From assembly GCF_003114815.1 (NCBI RefSeq), contig NZ_BFAZ01000009.1, positions 868,001 through 932,000 on the forward strand: a DNA stretch of 64,000 bases. Direction: 5' to 3'. Position numbers and translations under genes: made by a program. The notes beneath the pieces are model-generated. The model ran no database searches. It had not been told where the DNA came from and saw only the letters and a list, made by a program, of their open reading frames with translations. This stretch comes from Leptospira ellinghausenii. GTDB lineage: Bacteria; Spirochaetota; Leptospiria; Leptospirales; Leptospiraceae. Below, in pieces: positions 27,949 through 36,318 of this stretch. Numbering within the stretch: position 1 is the stretch's first letter; the number at the start of each line of letters is the position of its first letter.

Positions 27949-28841
27949 GAAATGATTGTTTCCTTTTTTTTGTGATTGGAGTTGATCAGATAAACTGCTA
28001 ACATCGCCAATGCACCACCAATGATAACAGGGATTTGTACCACTTCATCCAAAATTAAATAACTACTCAAGTAGGCAGAAAGTGGAACGATAAAAATGAA
28101 ACTACTCGCAATTTCGGATCCAAGTCTTGTAGCTGCATAAAAATATACAGTTGTTCCAAAGGTAGTAGAGATCACAGTCAGATAAAAAATTGCAAACCAA
28201 AAGTTATACCCAAAATCCCAAACCTTCCAAAAGTTTGGGTCATTCCAACAGAATAAAAGTTCTATAATTGATCCAACAGCATAGACATAAAAACTATAAG
28301 TAATCGGAGACATTGATTTCCCTGTTTTTTGACTATTAAGTGAAAGTGTTGCCCATACAAAGGAACATAACAAAAAGAATAAGTTACCAGATAACAAAAG
28401 ATAATCGATGCTTATTTTCCAAACTTGAAGAATCACCAACCCACCAATAAATCCAAAAAATAGCCCTAAAACCTGGCGTTTGCTGATTGATTTTTTTTGA
28501 ACGAGAAAAACAATAAAAAACGTTACAATGGGATTTAAAGTTGTAACAAGTACACCACCAGCTCCTGGTAATCCATTCTTTAACCCTAAAAAGAAAAATT
28601 GATTGTACAAGGTGTAAATGATCCCACCGATTAATACATTCCAATAATCTTTTCCTGACTTTAATCGAATTGGTAATCGCATAACAAACAAAATTGGGAT
28701 GACTGATAAAAAGGTAGCAAGGAACCTCCAAAACACTAATACATGTACTGGCACAGAACCAGCAATTATTTTAGCAATGGGCCATGAAATTCCCCAAGAA
28801 ACCATCGCAAGGATCAGAAGTAATAAAAATTTAATGTTCAA
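27945..28841 (-). CDS. EamA/DMT-superfamily transporter
   Basis: The 298-residue membrane protein has ten hydrophobic segments in two repeats of five, as in drug/metabolite transporters. The start MNIKFLLLLILAMVSWGISWPIAK carries the WG..WP element common in EamA repeats, and the second repeat begins near VWATLSLNSQKTG. It overlaps both neighbours by 4 bp (ATGA), so the three are translationally coupled. What it moves is unknown. Confidence 0.88.
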   Translation of the reverse strand: MNIKFLLLLILAMVSWGISWPIAKIIAGSVPVHVLVFWRFLATFLSVIPILFVMRLPIRLKSGKDYWNVLIGGIIYTLYNQFFFLGLKNGLPGAGGVLVTTLNPIVTFFIVFLVQKKSISKRQVLGLFFGFIGGLVILQVWKISIDYLLLSGNLFFLLCSFVWATLSLNSQKTGKSMSPITYSFYVYAVGSIIELLFCWNDPNFWKVWDFGYNFWFAIFYLTVISTTFGTTVYFYAATRLGSEIASSFIFIVPLSAYLSSYLILDEVVQIPVIIGGALAMLAVYLINSNHKKKETIIS

Positions 28842-29746
28842 ATGAAGTTTCCTTTAATTAAAAAATTCAAACAATATGTCGTTATAAAAGACAGTGGTAT
28901 TCCAATTCCTAACATAAGACTCGCTAAATGTGGTGATATGTTTTTTTCAATTGTTATGACAGTCGAAGTGACCATGGGCGCCATGGCTGATTCCAAAAGT
29001 ATGGTTTGGAATAACAATTGGTCGTTTTGGATTGGTCTATACACATAATAAACAAGAACAGGAGCTAATACCAATTTAAATCCTAATCCTATTAGTAAAT
29101 ACTTCCCATGACCCGCGATTGTTCGTAGATCTAACATAAATCCAACTGAGACCAATGCAAGAGGTGTCAAAGTATCACCTAGTCGTAGTAATACGATCTT
29201 TAATGAATTTGGATATTCAATCTGTCTGGTTAATATTGCAAAAACCAAAGCATAAATAGGAGCAAATCCAAGGACTCGTTTGACCAAGGTTATGATATTC
29301 CATTTACCATCCATTGCAATGGAGGCAAGTATGATTCCAGGAAAACTTAGTACCATAAAAGTACCAAGTTGGTCTGCAAGAATTCCATATCCCAACGATT
29401 CTTTACCAAGATAGGTTTCCAATAATGGAAATCCAACAAAGGAAGTATTCCCAAGACCTGCCGTTAAAACCAAACAGACAGTTGTTGGAAATGTCATTAT
29501 TTTAAGTTTGTATAAAATCAAAAAAACCACCAATGCAAATCCAAATACCAACCATGGCATTGAAGTTGGCATAATTGCAGATACGTTGATTTTTAATTCA
29601 TGGACATGGTATAAAACCAGTGAAGGTAAAGAAACAAAGAGGATAAATCCATTCAGAACTTTGGGAGTGTTTTCGGGAAACTGCGGTAGTCTGCGAAAGA
29701 GTAATCCTAGACCAAAACAAATTCCCAATAATAAAAAATTCTCCAT
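28838..29746 (-). CDS. AEC family (auxin efflux carrier-like) transporter
   Basis: 302 aa with about ten hydrophobic segments. LPSLVLYHVHELKI and GLGNTSFVGFPLLETYLG match the AEC first repeat (N-T-x-F-x-G-x-P), and a second repeat follows at the C-terminus. Bacterial AEC carriers export malonate, malate or other small acids; the substrate is not readable. Six base pairs separate it from the acyl-CoA dehydrogenase gene and it overlaps the EamA gene by 4 bp. Confidence 0.86.
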   Translation of the reverse strand: MENFLLLGICFGLGLLFRRLPQFPENTPKVLNGFILFVSLPSLVLYHVHELKINVSAIMPTSMPWLVFGFALVVFLILYKLKIMTFPTTVCLVLTAGLGNTSFVGFPLLETYLGKESLGYGILADQLGTFMVLSFPGIILASIAMDGKWNIITLVKRVLGFAPIYALVFAILTRQIEYPNSLKIVLLRLGDTLTPLALVSVGFMLDLRTIAGHGKYLLIGLGFKLVLAPVLVYYVYRPIQNDQLLFQTILLESAMAPMVTSTVITIEKNISPHLASLMLGIGIPLSFITTYCLNFLIKGNFI

Positions 29747-29752
29747 TTTGAT

Positions 29753-31468
29753 CTAAAAAGAAAGAAACGTCTCAAGCGCTTTAGGATCAAAAAACACACC
29801 ATCTTTTTGTCTTGGTGCTTCGATTCCATCACGAACCATTTCCGCATATCCTTTCGCAAAATATAAGTATTTTGTAGGTAGTTTTGCTTTTGCATCATGG
29901 ACAGTTTGTTCTATCCATTCCGCCAAAACGAATACTTGGTAAGTTAAATCTGCAATATATACACGATTCATATCTTTCCAATCTTTGGATTCCTCTTTTA
30001 AACAATACGTTAACTCTTTCCGTTTTTCTTGGAAGATTGTATGAACAGTTTTTAATTCTGGAATATCTCCAACATGAGTCGTTAATTCATCAAGTAGTGA
30101 TTGGAATGCAGCATATACTTTTGGTTTTTGTAGGGCATGCAAACAATGATCTGTGATGATCAAATGTGTTCCTTCCCAAGTTTCATTGATAATGGAATCA
30201 TTATGTAGTCTTGGCAGTGGAGAAAAATCTCCGATGATACCATTCCCACCTAACGTTAAAATTGCTTTTTGTGTAATATAACTTGCTTGGGAAGAAGATT
30301 TGTATTTGAGAAGTGGAACTGTGATTTCTGCTGCATCATGTTCCAATTCTGCAAGATGAACTGAACGAAAATTTACGAAACTATTTGCGGTTTGTAAAAT
30401 TTGCATCTCAGCAAGAGTTTTCATAAAGGATGGAAATTCTAAGATTTTTTTCCCGTAAGCCGTTCTAAACTTTGCATATTCAGATGCTTCCATTACGGAT
30501 CGCCTAGCATTCCCACAGGCACCAAGTCCTACATGAAGGCGTGATGTTTTGATGATATATCGAATTAAATTAACAAGTCCATGGCCAGGACGACCAAATT
30601 CTTCTGCTTCTACACGATCATAAATGATCTCTACAGTAATTTTTCCTCGAGAACCAATGATGTCTTTTTTGCGAAGGATATGATGGCCATTCAGTTCTCC
30701 ATTCTCTTTGATCCTTGGAACTAAAAACATTCCTACTGTATTGGTTCCTTCCATTTTCGCAGTTGTTACCCACAAATCACCTGGATTGGAACAAAACCAT
30801 TTTTCTCCCGTTAACTCCCATTTGCCGTTAGGAAGTTTTTTCGCGATTGTCCGGTTGGCAGACACATTACTCCCACCTACTCGTTCGGTCACATATTGTC
30901 CCGCCATAAAATGAGAGGCACTTCCTTTTCCAGCAACGAGAGGTAAGTATTTTTTCTTTTGTTCTTCTGTTCCTATTTTTTTCAAAGCAAGGATCATTCC
31001 ATCAGTCATTGCCAAGGGACAAGCAACTCCACCTTCTCCATTTAGATTCATTAAATAAGTTAGCGCATAACGATGGATATGTGTGAAGTCGTATTTCCAT
31101 TCAGGGTGGAAATCTAAATTGACAACACCATGGTCATATGATATTTTCCGTGCTAATTTTTGTTCTTCGGAATATTTTACAAAATCAATTCGTTTTCCTG
31201 TTCGATCATATTTGATCACTTCCCCATACTTTCCTTCTTTATGGCACTCTTCAGTGAGTTCATCTAAAATGCCACCTACCAACTCCCCGTATTTTCGAAT
31301 GTGATCGACCATCGCTTGTTTGTGAGATGGACTGTATGATTCTGAATACCTTTCAACCATCCGTTGTAGGGCAGGATCCATATCGTAAAAATTCTTACCA
31401 CGTAATCCTTTGTACTCGGAAATATCAAAAGGTTGTAAAGATGGATGTTCAGAAATATGGTGACTCAT
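29753..31468 (-). CDS. Acyl-CoA dehydrogenase family protein (AidB-like)
   Basis: At 571 aa it is longer than classical acyl-CoA dehydrogenases and resembles the AidB group: [39 protein letters not shown] (the TE..GGS flavin loop), [15 protein letters not shown], and [12 protein letters not shown] in the helical C-terminal domain. FAD-dependent; the AidB group includes enzymes of uncertain substrate and a DNA-protecting member. GGAG precedes ATG 31468. It heads an operon with AEC, EamA and DUF4442 genes, an acyl/transport theme. Confidence 0.88.
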   Translation of the reverse strand: MSHHISEHPSLQPFDISEYKGLRGKNFYDMDPALQRMVERYSESYSPSHKQAMVDHIRKYGELVGGILDELTEECHKEGKYGEVIKYDRTGKRIDFVKYSEEQKLARKISYDHGVVNLDFHPEWKYDFTHIHRYALTYLMNLNGEGGVACPLAMTDGMILALKKIGTEEQKKKYLPLVAGKGSASHFMAGQYVTERVGGSNVSANRTIAKKLPNGKWELTGEKWFCSNPGDLWVTTAKMEGTNTVGMFLVPRIKENGELNGHHILRKKDIIGSRGKITVEIIYDRVEAEEFGRPGHGLVNLIRYIIKTSRLHVGLGACGNARRSVMEASEYAKFRTAYGKKILEFPSFMKTLAEMQILQTANSFVNFRSVHLAELEHDAAEITVPLLKYKSSSQASYITQKAILTLGGNGIIGDFSPLPRLHNDSIINETWEGTHLIITDHCLHALQKPKVYAAFQSLLDELTTHVGDIPELKTVHTIFQEKRKELTYCLKEESKDWKDMNRVYIADLTYQVFVLAEWIEQTVHDAKAKLPTKYLYFAKGYAEMVRDGIEAPRQKDGVFFDPKALETFLSF

Positions 31469-31547
31469 ATCTCCAGTTCAGAAAATGGAATAGGATTCAC
31501 TAGCAAAAAAGTCACCCCGATATGGAATTGGTTTAAGAGACAAATTT

Positions 31548-32423
31548 ATGGTCCAAAAAACGGAAACAAAAAAGTCCAAACAGATTTTGCATGATGTCAT
31601 TTTTGAACTGCAAAACGTTTCCGAAGCCATGCAGTGGTTTTTGTCTTATGACCGACTTTCAGAACTTTTAGAAATCCGAAAGGAAGAATGCCTACGCAAA
31701 GTTTACCAGTTTAAATCGGCCAAACCGCAAATGACACTTTCTGGTGGATTCCATGAAGTTGATGGTGACTTACTAGTCGATTTTTTAGCCTGGAATTTGG
31801 AATTAGATGAAGTTGCGGAAGAATTTTTAAAGGGTGGAATTTTCTTTAGCGAACGACCGTTATATGAACTTCGAGAATCCTATAAATCTCTCATCCAAAA
31901 AACAATCGCTAACCACAGATTGGACCAAGAACTTTTGCTTTTGCTGACTGCTGCAACTATCGATTTTGATGATGCAGTGGATTCCTATTTGATGGATAAG
32001 TTTGAAATTGATTTTTTTGTTCGTAGGTCCATCCATCAATTTTTAGAAAAATATGAAATCCATCCAGAATTTGGTGCCGAAGAATTTTTGTACGAATATT
32101 TAAAGAGCCTGATCCCTACAAAAATTCTAAACTTTCGTGACATCACTCGAGAATTTCGAGATCGCACCTATTATGAATTATATGGTCGATTTAGAGAAAC
32201 CAAAAAGAAAAAGAAGAAAAAAGTCGTTCAATCTGTATCTACAGAAGTAAAGGATTTACTCGCATTTTTTGATTTAGAACCTGGTGCGACAATTGTTGAT
32301 GTAAAAAAGAAATTCAAAGAATTATTAAAAAAATACCATCCAGATATCAATAAAAAGGGAGAAGAGATGACCAAACGTATTATATTAAAATACAATCGTT
32401 TGGTAGAGTTAATTGGTACCTAA
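31548..32423 (+). CDS. Protein with C-terminal J domain
   Basis: The 291-residue protein has a long unique N-terminal part (1-225), a lysine-rich hinge (ETKKKKKKKVVQS), and a C-terminal J domain with the essential HPD triplet (KKYHPDINKKGEE). J domains switch on the ATPase of DnaK-type chaperones; the N-terminal part presumably binds a client or structure. No Gly/Phe region or zinc finger is present, so it is not DnaJ itself. Divergent from the acyl-CoA dehydrogenase operon with 79 bp between starts. Confidence 0.85.
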   Translation: MVQKTETKKSKQILHDVIFELQNVSEAMQWFLSYDRLSELLEIRKEECLRKVYQFKSAKPQMTLSGGFHEVDGDLLVDFLAWNLELDEVAEEFLKGGIFFSERPLYELRESYKSLIQKTIANHRLDQELLLLLTAATIDFDDAVDSYLMDKFEIDFFVRRSIHQFLEKYEIHPEFGAEEFLYEYLKSLIPTKILNFRDITREFRDRTYYELYGRFRETKKKKKKKVVQSVSTEVKDLLAFFDLEPGATIVDVKKKFKELLKKYHPDINKKGEEMTKRIILKYNRLVELIGT

Positions 32424-32453
32424 TTAATTCCAACGGAAAGATTCAAAACTGTT

Positions 32454-33011
32454 TTATTTGAATTGGAAATGATACTTCACCTGAATTTCATCTTTTGCTT
32501 TCATAAAGAGTAACGATGGATTTTCCAAATCAAATTCAGAAAATTTTACTACCACAACACCGTCCACTTGGAACTCACCTGCTTCCAAAACTTTTACATT
32601 CGCATCAGATGAAAAATCCCTAGTATTTCCATGGATCATCAATTTACCTTTGATGGTATAGATTTGTTCGTTTGTTTTCGAAGGTAAAATCGATTCTATT
32701 TTGACTTGGATGAGAGGTGTATCGGGGTAACCTAAAATTTCTTGTATATGGGAATCTCGATTGGAATCACCAGATGAAATTTTTAAAATTGGAATTTTGA
32801 TTTCAAACGGACTCTTAAGATTGTATTTTCCATTTGAGCCTTGTAAGTTAGGGTTACCCATTTGGATTTCATTGCAAACACCTGTTATATTTTTAGTTGT
32901 ATGTTCGACAAAAAATTCAATTTTCTTTTTTGAAACTTCAAATGCATGTAATTGGAACCCAGACAATAAAATGATGAGCGTTATGATTAACTTTTTCATT
33001 CGAAAAACCAT
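32454..33011 (-). CDS. YceI-family periplasmic protein
   Basis: 185 aa with an export signal (LIITLIILLSGFQLHA) and a YceI beta-barrel-like domain: KIEFFVEHTTKNITGVC, SGDSNRDSHIQEILGYPDTPLIQVKIE, and IKGKLMIHGNTRDF. Family members bind isoprenoid quinones or lipids in the periplasm. GGAAGG precedes the ATG. It follows the 154-residue membrane protein by 10 bp; such YceI proteins often accompany small cytochrome b561-type membrane proteins, which is relevant to that neighbour. Confidence 0.88.
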   Translation of the reverse strand: MVFRMKKLIITLIILLSGFQLHAFEVSKKKIEFFVEHTTKNITGVCNEIQMGNPNLQGSNGKYNLKSPFEIKIPILKISSGDSNRDSHIQEILGYPDTPLIQVKIESILPSKTNEQIYTIKGKLMIHGNTRDFSSDANVKVLEAGEFQVDGVVVVKFSEFDLENPSLLFMKAKDEIQVKYHFQFK

Positions 33012-33021
33012 TTCCTTCCTT

Positions 33022-33486
33022 TTAAAACGTAATCACAAGCAGTGCAATCGACATGGCACCAAATCCAGCCCAACCAACTTGTTCCATTTGGTGTGCAGCT
33101 CTTGGTCCCTCTTTTTCGATCCTCGCACCCAGACCAGGTAATAGTAACATGGAAGCTAAATGAATCGGTATCATTGCTTTGTGTGCAAAGATTGGACTAT
33201 AAATTCTTGGCCCATCGGTTTCGTTTTCAACATCCGTGTCAATTTTTGAAGGAGAAAAAAATGCCAAACCTGCCGTAATGGCATACATACTAAACGTTGC
33301 CATCGCTAAGTTTTTATGAAGATCACCAGAACGTTTTGCTTCCCATTCTTCATTTGCTTTTAAGGCAAAATACAATCCGGCATTATTGGTTGGGTCTTTG
33401 AGGAGAAAATAATCAGCGGCGATGTTATGTCGATCGAGAGGACTTAGTGCTAGTGGATGTATAAAACATACAAACCAATAGAACAA
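33022..33486 (-). CDS. Small His-containing membrane protein, unknown
   Basis: 154 residues from a TTG start with GAGAG before it. An N-terminal hydrophobic stretch is followed by a soluble loop (SPLDRHNIAADYFLLKD) and two or three membrane helices carrying histidines (LHKNLAMATFSMYAITAGLAFF and AHKAMIPIHLASMLLL). This could bind haem, but the spacing does not match cytochrome b561 clearly. A second frame starts at ATG 33499 with a better signal peptide and shifts against this one (see findings). It is 10 bp upstream of the YceI gene. Confidence 0.65.
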   Translation of the reverse strand: MFYWFVCFIHPLALSPLDRHNIAADYFLLKDPTNNAGLYFALKANEEWEAKRSGDLHKNLAMATFSMYAITAGLAFFSPSKIDTDVENETDGPRIYSPIFAHKAMIPIHLASMLLLPGLGARIEKEGPRAAHQMEQVGWAGFGAMSIALLVITF

Positions 33487-33525
33487 AGTATACTCTCATG
33501 GTTTAAATTTTTGCAAAGTAACTCT

Positions 33526-34572
33526 TTATTGTAAATAGATAATCTTTCCATCCCATTTATAAAATAGTGGATACAATTTGCAGATGAGGAGTGAACCAAT
33601 CGAGAACAAAATCGAAATTCTTTTTTCGAAGATGTTTGCTGTTTGCCAATTTTGAATGGAAAAGAGTAAAAGAATAGGAGTGGATAGGATTGCAAAAACT
33701 CGCCCCGTATCATAAGTCATCATGGAAAGGAGATAACAAAAAACAAATCCCAAGATAGAGATTGGCATTCGATACATGATATAAACCACCAAGGGCCATA
33801 GTCCATGGAATAATCCAACGGTTCCAAGGAAGAATTCCGATTGGTTCATACGGATAAATCCATTACCCCACATTTGTGAAAAAACAGAAACACGTGTTTG
33901 GTTCCAACCTATGGCTGTATAGGTAAAAATAGAAACAAAAAATAATGTATATAATACAGAAGCAAAGACAAAAGCACCTAACAAAATTTTGATTTTATCT
34001 TTATGATATACCAGATAAAATACATTCACAAGTAATACAAGTGCCAACATCTGAAATAGATGATTGGTCATTCCTAATAATAGAACGAAAGACAAATATA
34101 GGATTTTTAACTTCGGTAAAAATTCTGAATGCAAAAGAATCAAATACAAAGTTATCAGTAAAAATGTGAATGGATCAGAAAAACCAATCCAAGTTTGAAA
34201 GACTAAGTAAAGTGGGGAAGATGAGAGAAGGAAACAAACTGTTATACCCAATATCCAATCAAATTGATGCGAAATAAATCCAACAAGAATGACACCGGAT
34301 AGGATTGTGATACAATTTAAAATGAAAACAAGATCCTCAGGTTTTGAAATGAGACCAGAGACCCATAAAATCCAAGGTGTTAAAAATTGATCCCATTGTG
34401 TATTTTCTGTCCAAGGATTCAGAATCAAATGATAAATGCCAAAATTAAAAACCTTAGCTTCAAACTTAGCATCAAACAGTACAGGTGGTAACTTTAGTAG
34501 GATAACAAAAGAAACAATACTGACTAAAATTGTTTTGGTCCAACGGAAGGACAGTTTTAAGTGAAACTTCAT
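33526..34572 (-). CDS. Polytopic membrane protein, GT-C-like
   Basis: From ATG 34572 the product is 348 aa with about nine hydrophobic segments, a first periplasmic loop with ILNPWTENTQWDQ, and later loops rich in aromatic residues. The layout recalls membrane glycosyltransferases or mannosyltransferases, but no sure motif is seen. The ATG overlaps the SanA-like stop by 4 bp (ATGA), which is why I prefer it to the longer TTG/ATG options upstream. Likely translated together with the SanA-like protein. Confidence 0.68.
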   Translation of the reverse strand: MKFHLKLSFRWTKTILVSIVSFVILLKLPPVLFDAKFEAKVFNFGIYHLILNPWTENTQWDQFLTPWILWVSGLISKPEDLVFILNCITILSGVILVGFISHQFDWILGITVCFLLSSSPLYLVFQTWIGFSDPFTFLLITLYLILLHSEFLPKLKILYLSFVLLLGMTNHLFQMLALVLLVNVFYLVYHKDKIKILLGAFVFASVLYTLFFVSIFTYTAIGWNQTRVSVFSQMWGNGFIRMNQSEFFLGTVGLFHGLWPLVVYIMYRMPISILGFVFCYLLSMMTYDTGRVFAILSTPILLLFSIQNWQTANIFEKRISILFSIGSLLICKLYPLFYKWDGKIIYLQ

Positions 34573-35306
34573 TTTGGAATTGAAACTGGTATTGATCCTT
34601 TCCAAGTGCTCATTCCACTCCCTTCAATGGGATATGGTTTTCCTAAATACTTGGGAGGTGTGTCCCATTGGATGTCCCACCAGGCAAGCATCCTTGCTGA
34701 AAATTCTCGGAACAAATAATAGGTTTCTTTTTTATAGGTTCGTAAATTGCATTCGTAACCGTATAACTCTAGTTCTAACTCTTTTCCTAGATACATGGCT
34801 CTTGGTAAAAAAAAGGATTGGCTTACAAAAATAGCCTTGGTTACCAAAAACACTTCTTTTGCTCGGATGAGTGTATCTAAAGTCCGAAAACCAGCATGAT
34901 CTACAAAAATATCATCAGGTTTTACTTGGTGGGACAACATGTACTCGAGCATAGGACGAAGTTCGTTATAATCTGTTTTGCCATTATCACCAGAGAGTAA
35001 GATTTTTTTGACCTTACCTGCTTTGTAGAGTTCCAATCCGCAAGCCAAACGGTCCATGAGGATAGGAGATGGAGTTTTCCCATACACGGCAGCACCAGGA
35101 ACAATGGCAACATCTGCCTCAGGGATTTCCGAAGGATGATTGGTGTGAACCGAGTTTTCATACAGAATCCAAAATCCCAAATTGGATACCAATGTGACAA
35201 AACTAAGAATTCCGAAAATAACCAACAATCCCAGAAACAGGGATTTCCACTTGACCCGTGAAAGGAATCGGAGCGTCTTATTTATGTAGGAATCGCGGTT
35301 CGTCAT
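34569..35306 (-). CDS. SanA/YdcF-like DUF218 membrane-anchored protein
   Basis: 245 aa from ATG 35306. One membrane helix (WKSLFLGLLVIFGILSFVTLV) is followed by a DUF218 domain: ADVAIVPGAAVYG, SPILMDRLACGLELYKAGKVKKILLSGDNG, and FVDHAGFRTLDTLIRAKEVF, as in SanA, a protein linked to envelope barrier function. The start codon shares two bases with the start of the divergent M23 gene. A TTG at 35363 would extend it but has little support. Confidence 0.85.
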   Translation of the reverse strand: MTNRDSYINKTLRFLSRVKWKSLFLGLLVIFGILSFVTLVSNLGFWILYENSVHTNHPSEIPEADVAIVPGAAVYGKTPSPILMDRLACGLELYKAGKVKKILLSGDNGKTDYNELRPMLEYMLSHQVKPDDIFVDHAGFRTLDTLIRAKEVFLVTKAIFVSQSFFLPRAMYLGKELELELYGYECNLRTYKKETYYLFREFSARMLAWWDIQWDTPPKYLGKPYPIEGSGMSTWKGSIPVSIPK

Positions 35307-36318
35307 GAAGAAAAAAATTAAAGAGATTACGTCTGTTTTTTCACAAGACAATCCGAAAATCAAGAAACAGATTGATAAGGTGAAAGAAAAAGGTCACCAG
35401 CGGATGACCATTCTTGTCATTCCCCATGGTTATGATAGTTCCTTTCACTTCCAGATTTCACACTTTACCATCCTATTTTTTTTAGGCCTCACTTTAGGTC
35501 TATTGAGTTTAGCAATTTATGGAATTGTAGGTTCCAATAATACACAAACTCAAATCAACCAACTTTCCAAAATTTATGGAACGTATTTTGATACTTACAT
35601 CACTCATGCCAATCAATTAGAAGAAATGAAAGAAGAGTATTCCAAACTCAACGAAAACATGTTGGAACTCTTTACCTTGATCGATGGGAATGATGATGAA
35701 CTCTTAAAAATTCCAGCCGAAGATTGGATTGAATCATCAGCCATCGAATCCTTACAAAAAGAAGAAAAAGAAGACAAACAATTGGATGTAGGTCGTAAGT
35801 ATCTCAGTGAAATTTACGAATTAAGACAATTAAAACATCGCATGGATAATTACCAACGATTGGTAGAAGCAAATTTTCAATTTTTGTTCCAAAGGTCTGA
35901 TATCTTATCTCGTTCACCATTGTTTAATCCTATGTATTCTTATAACTTAACATCTCCTTTTGGAATGCGTAAATCACCTACTACTGGTTATTGGGAATAC
36001 CACGATGGTTTGGACATGGCAAATGCTGTCGGAACACCTATCTATGCGTCTGCACCTGGAAGAGTTGTTCGGGTCACTTACTCCAACGTAGGTTACGGAC
36101 ATCATATCATCATCCAACATGACTTCGGCTTTAGTACGTTATATGGTCATTGTTCTAGAATTTATGTTCGTTCAGGACAAGAAGTTAAAGCTGGAGAACA
36201 AATTGCAGAAGTTGGAGCAACAGGAAATGTTACTGGACCTCACCTTCATTATGAAATTTTTATTTCAGAAGAAGGAAAAACGGATCCAGAACAATACATG
36301 CAAGCGGGAGTATACTGA
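35305..36318 (+). CDS. Membrane-anchored M23 peptidase
   Basis: 337 aa: a basic cytosolic leader (1-55), one TM helix (FTILFFLGLTLGLLSLAIYG), a periplasmic coiled-coil (about 85-195), and a LytM domain with YHDGLDMA (HxxxD), YGHCSRIYV and GPHLHYEI (HxH). Such proteins cut peptidoglycan cross-links or activate amidases. The metal ligands are complete. TAGGAA lies upstream of the ATG but at long spacing. ligA abuts its stop codon, so the two are co-transcribed. Confidence 0.9.
   Translation: MKKKIKEITSVFSQDNPKIKKQIDKVKEKGHQRMTILVIPHGYDSSFHFQISHFTILFFLGLTLGLLSLAIYGIVGSNNTQTQINQLSKIYGTYFDTYITHANQLEEMKEEYSKLNENMLELFTLIDGNDDELLKIPAEDWIESSAIESLQKEEKEDKQLDVGRKYLSEIYELRQLKHRMDNYQRLVEANFQFLFQRSDILSRSPLFNPMYSYNLTSPFGMRKSPTTGYWEYHDGLDMANAVGTPIYASAPGRVVRVTYSNVGYGHHIIIQHDFGFSTLYGHCSRIYVRSGQEVKAGEQIAEVGATGNVTGPHLHYEIFISEEGKTDPEQYMQAGVY

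Noticed and set aside
32441..32463. ATTCAAA/TTTGAAT repeat between J-domain and YceI genes
   Set aside because: A/T-rich arms and no T tract; stability too low to support a terminator call.
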